In this document: positions 13,465 to 14,682 of the stretch, one piece after another
Numbering within the stretch: the first letter of the stretch is position 1
Layout of the letters: each line of letters starts with the position of its first letter
Assembly: GCA_034006265.1 (NCBI GenBank)
Contig: JAVETB010000067.1
Location: 1 to 14,682, forward strand
Source: Syntrophus sp034006265
GTDB lineage: Bacteria; Desulfobacterota; Syntrophia; Syntrophales; Syntrophaceae
Direction: 5' to 3'
DNA: 14,682 nt
Program-made: the position numbers and the translations under genes
The notes under the pieces: generated by a model
Database searches by the model: none
The model's input: only the letters and a program-made list of their open reading frames with translations
Told to the model about the DNA's origin: nothing

Positions 13465-14682
13465 TTAACGACCCTCTTTTGTCCCATGGGGCGCAATGAG
13501 GGTAAAATGCGTTCCTTCCCCCCGATTGGACCGGATCTGAAGCTGGCCGCCGAGATTCTTCAGCCGTTCATAAATGCTGAAAAGGCCGAATCCTCCCCGC
13601 CAGTCCAGGGGGGTTCCGATTTTTGATACTTCGAATCCGGCGCCGTGGTCGATAACCTCAATTTTAATCTGCTTGCGGTTCGTTCTAAGGATGAGTTCCG
13701 CTTCTTCCACCCCGGCATGCTTGACAACGTTCATGAGAAGTTCCCTTGTCGCCTGCAGGAGAAAGATTTGAAGGTCCTCATCAATGGATACGGAATGATC
13801 TTTTCCTTTGTAGATAATCCTGAGGTTATGTTGTTCTTCAAAGTACTGCATTAACCATTCCAACGCCGCGTTCAAACCCAGTTCATAAAATACCGGGGGG
13901 CTTAACTTGGTCATCAGGGAACGGGTTTCCTTGATGGCCTGCTTGACGAACCCCTGTATCTCTTCAAGTGCTTCGGCGAAGCCGCTGTAGGAAGCCAGGG
14001 CATGAAGCATTTCCAGCTTGATCCGCGTGATCGCCAGGGTCTGGCCGATGTGATCGTGAAGCTCCGTGGCGATCCGGCGCCGTTCACGCTCTTCCGTGGT
14101 GATCAGGGCCGATGTCAGTGCCCGGAGCTGCTCATGGTCGGAGCAGATATTCTTCTGCGTCTCCCGGTGCTCCGCGATTTTTCTCCGCAGCGCCTTGTTG
14201 ATGCTGGCCAGTTCAGCCGTCCGCTGGGCGACATTCTTCTTCAACTCCTGCTGCAGGGTCTCTTCCGTCTGCTTCTGCCCGCGAAGATCGGTGAGAACGG
14301 AGAGAAGAAGAGGGACATTCCCGGTTGACGTTTCATAGAAGGCCGTATCGAGACGGATCGGGAAAACCGATGCCGCCCTGGGAATCTTTAGCAGGATTTC
14401 GATGCTCTGATTCGTTTTATCTGCAACGCCGGCTGTTAAATGCGTCAAAAAATTGTTCTGAGAGTCCCTGGAGACGAAGCGGAGGAAGGACTGTCCCGGG
14501 AGAAGGTTTTTGTCCCCTTTGCCCAGCAGGGCCGCACCCGCCGGGTTGATCTGCACGATGCGCGCCGTCTCATCAATGAGCATGCACCCGATGGGCATGC
14601 AATCAAAAAAATTTTCCGGCACCGGTATGGCGGGGTTCTCTTTGGCGGATAATTGCGCGGCGGATCCGCTGAACGGCTCAAG
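13465..14682 (-). CDS. PAS-containing sensor histidine kinase, HisKA_3 type (N-terminus beyond the window)
   Basis: The frame is open to the right edge: the GTG at 14622 is preceded by 20 more sense codons, so the true start is probably outside. Counting from that GTG, a PAS domain spans about 1-113 (MPIGCMLIDETARIVQINPA). A coiled-coil segment (about 115-175) leads to the H-box ERRRIATELHDHIGQTLA with phosphoacceptor H189. The HATPase domain follows, with the N-box ATRELLMNVVKHAG (E294, N298), G1 VIDHGAGF (D325) and G2 WRGGFGLFSIYERL. No membrane segment lies in the visible part, so sensing here is cytosolic through PAS, possibly with other domains upstream. This is the NarX/DegS-like kinase class that pairs with NarL-family regulators such as the one encoded 14 bp downstream. 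Confidence 0.93.
   Translation of the reverse strand, partial: LEPFSGSAAQLSAKENPAIPVPENFFDCMPIGCMLIDETARIVQINPAGAALLGKGDKNLLPGQSFLRFVSRDSQNNFLTHLTAGVADKTNQSIEILLKIPRAASVFPIRLDTAFYETSTGNVPLLLSVLTDLRGQKQTEETLQQELKKNVAQRTAELASINKALRRKIAEHRETQKNICSDHEQLRALTSALITTEERERRRIATELHDHIGQTLAITRIKLEMLHALASYSGFAEALEEIQGFVKQAIKETRSLMTKLSPPVFYELGLNAALEWLMQYFEEQHNLRIIYKGKDHSVSIDEDLQIFLLQATRELLMNVVKHAGVEEAELILRTNRKQIKIEVIDHGAGFEVSKIGTPLDWRGGFGLFSIYERLKNLGGQLQIRSNRGEGTHFTLIAPHGTKEGR

Overview
The window looks like a chromosomal segment of a Gram-negative deltaproteobacterium (Desulfobacterota), most likely a Syntrophus/Smithella-like lineage. This rests on moderately GC-rich coding, on the gene order ffh-rpsP-khpA-rimM-trmD-(second SPOUT methylase)-rplS-rnhB-yraN, and on a small Cys-rich gene plus a SPOR-domain gene around argS. 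The placement is from memory of gene order and protein style, not from a search.

Region 1 (1-2053, +) is the 3' part of a large secreted RTX-type calcium-binding protein. It is cut by the left edge and built from 495-bp tandem units that are almost identical at the DNA level. Region 2 (2054-2738) is mostly non-coding. It holds an unlisted 56-residue four-cysteine protein (2381-2551) and a textbook intrinsic terminator (2643-2671) before argS.

Region 3 (2739-10927, +) is a dense run of translation, tRNA-modification and protein-targeting genes: argS, a membrane-anchored SPOR protein, ffh (SRP54), rpsP (bS16), khpA (KH RNA-binding protein), rimM, trmD, a second SPOUT RNA methyltransferase of the COG4752 type, rplS (bL19), rnhB and yraN. 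Several junctions overlap or nearly touch, for example the TTGA overlap after trmD. A 39-codon open frame exactly fills the gap before rplS and shares the A of a TAATG junction with it. Products act in tRNA charging, SRP targeting, 30S maturation (RimM and bS16 are classically linked), m1G37 modification by TrmD, and RNA/DNA hybrid removal.

Region 4 (10977-14682, -) converges on region 3. In transcription order it encodes a PAS-containing HisKA_3 sensor kinase (5' end beyond the right edge), a NarL/LuxR-family response regulator, an ABC transporter ATPase broken by a one-base frameshift, and its ABC-2 (NodJ-like) permease. The arrangement suggests a two-component system beside an exporter it might control, but the frameshift means the ATPase is either inactive or mis-sequenced.

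I do not see a CRISPR array, tRNA, rRNA, transposase, phage gene or clear defence system. The most unusual items are the near-identical RTX repeats, the small Cys-rich gene with the nested inverted repeat upstream of argS, the frameshifted ABC ATPase, and the small frame coupled to rplS.
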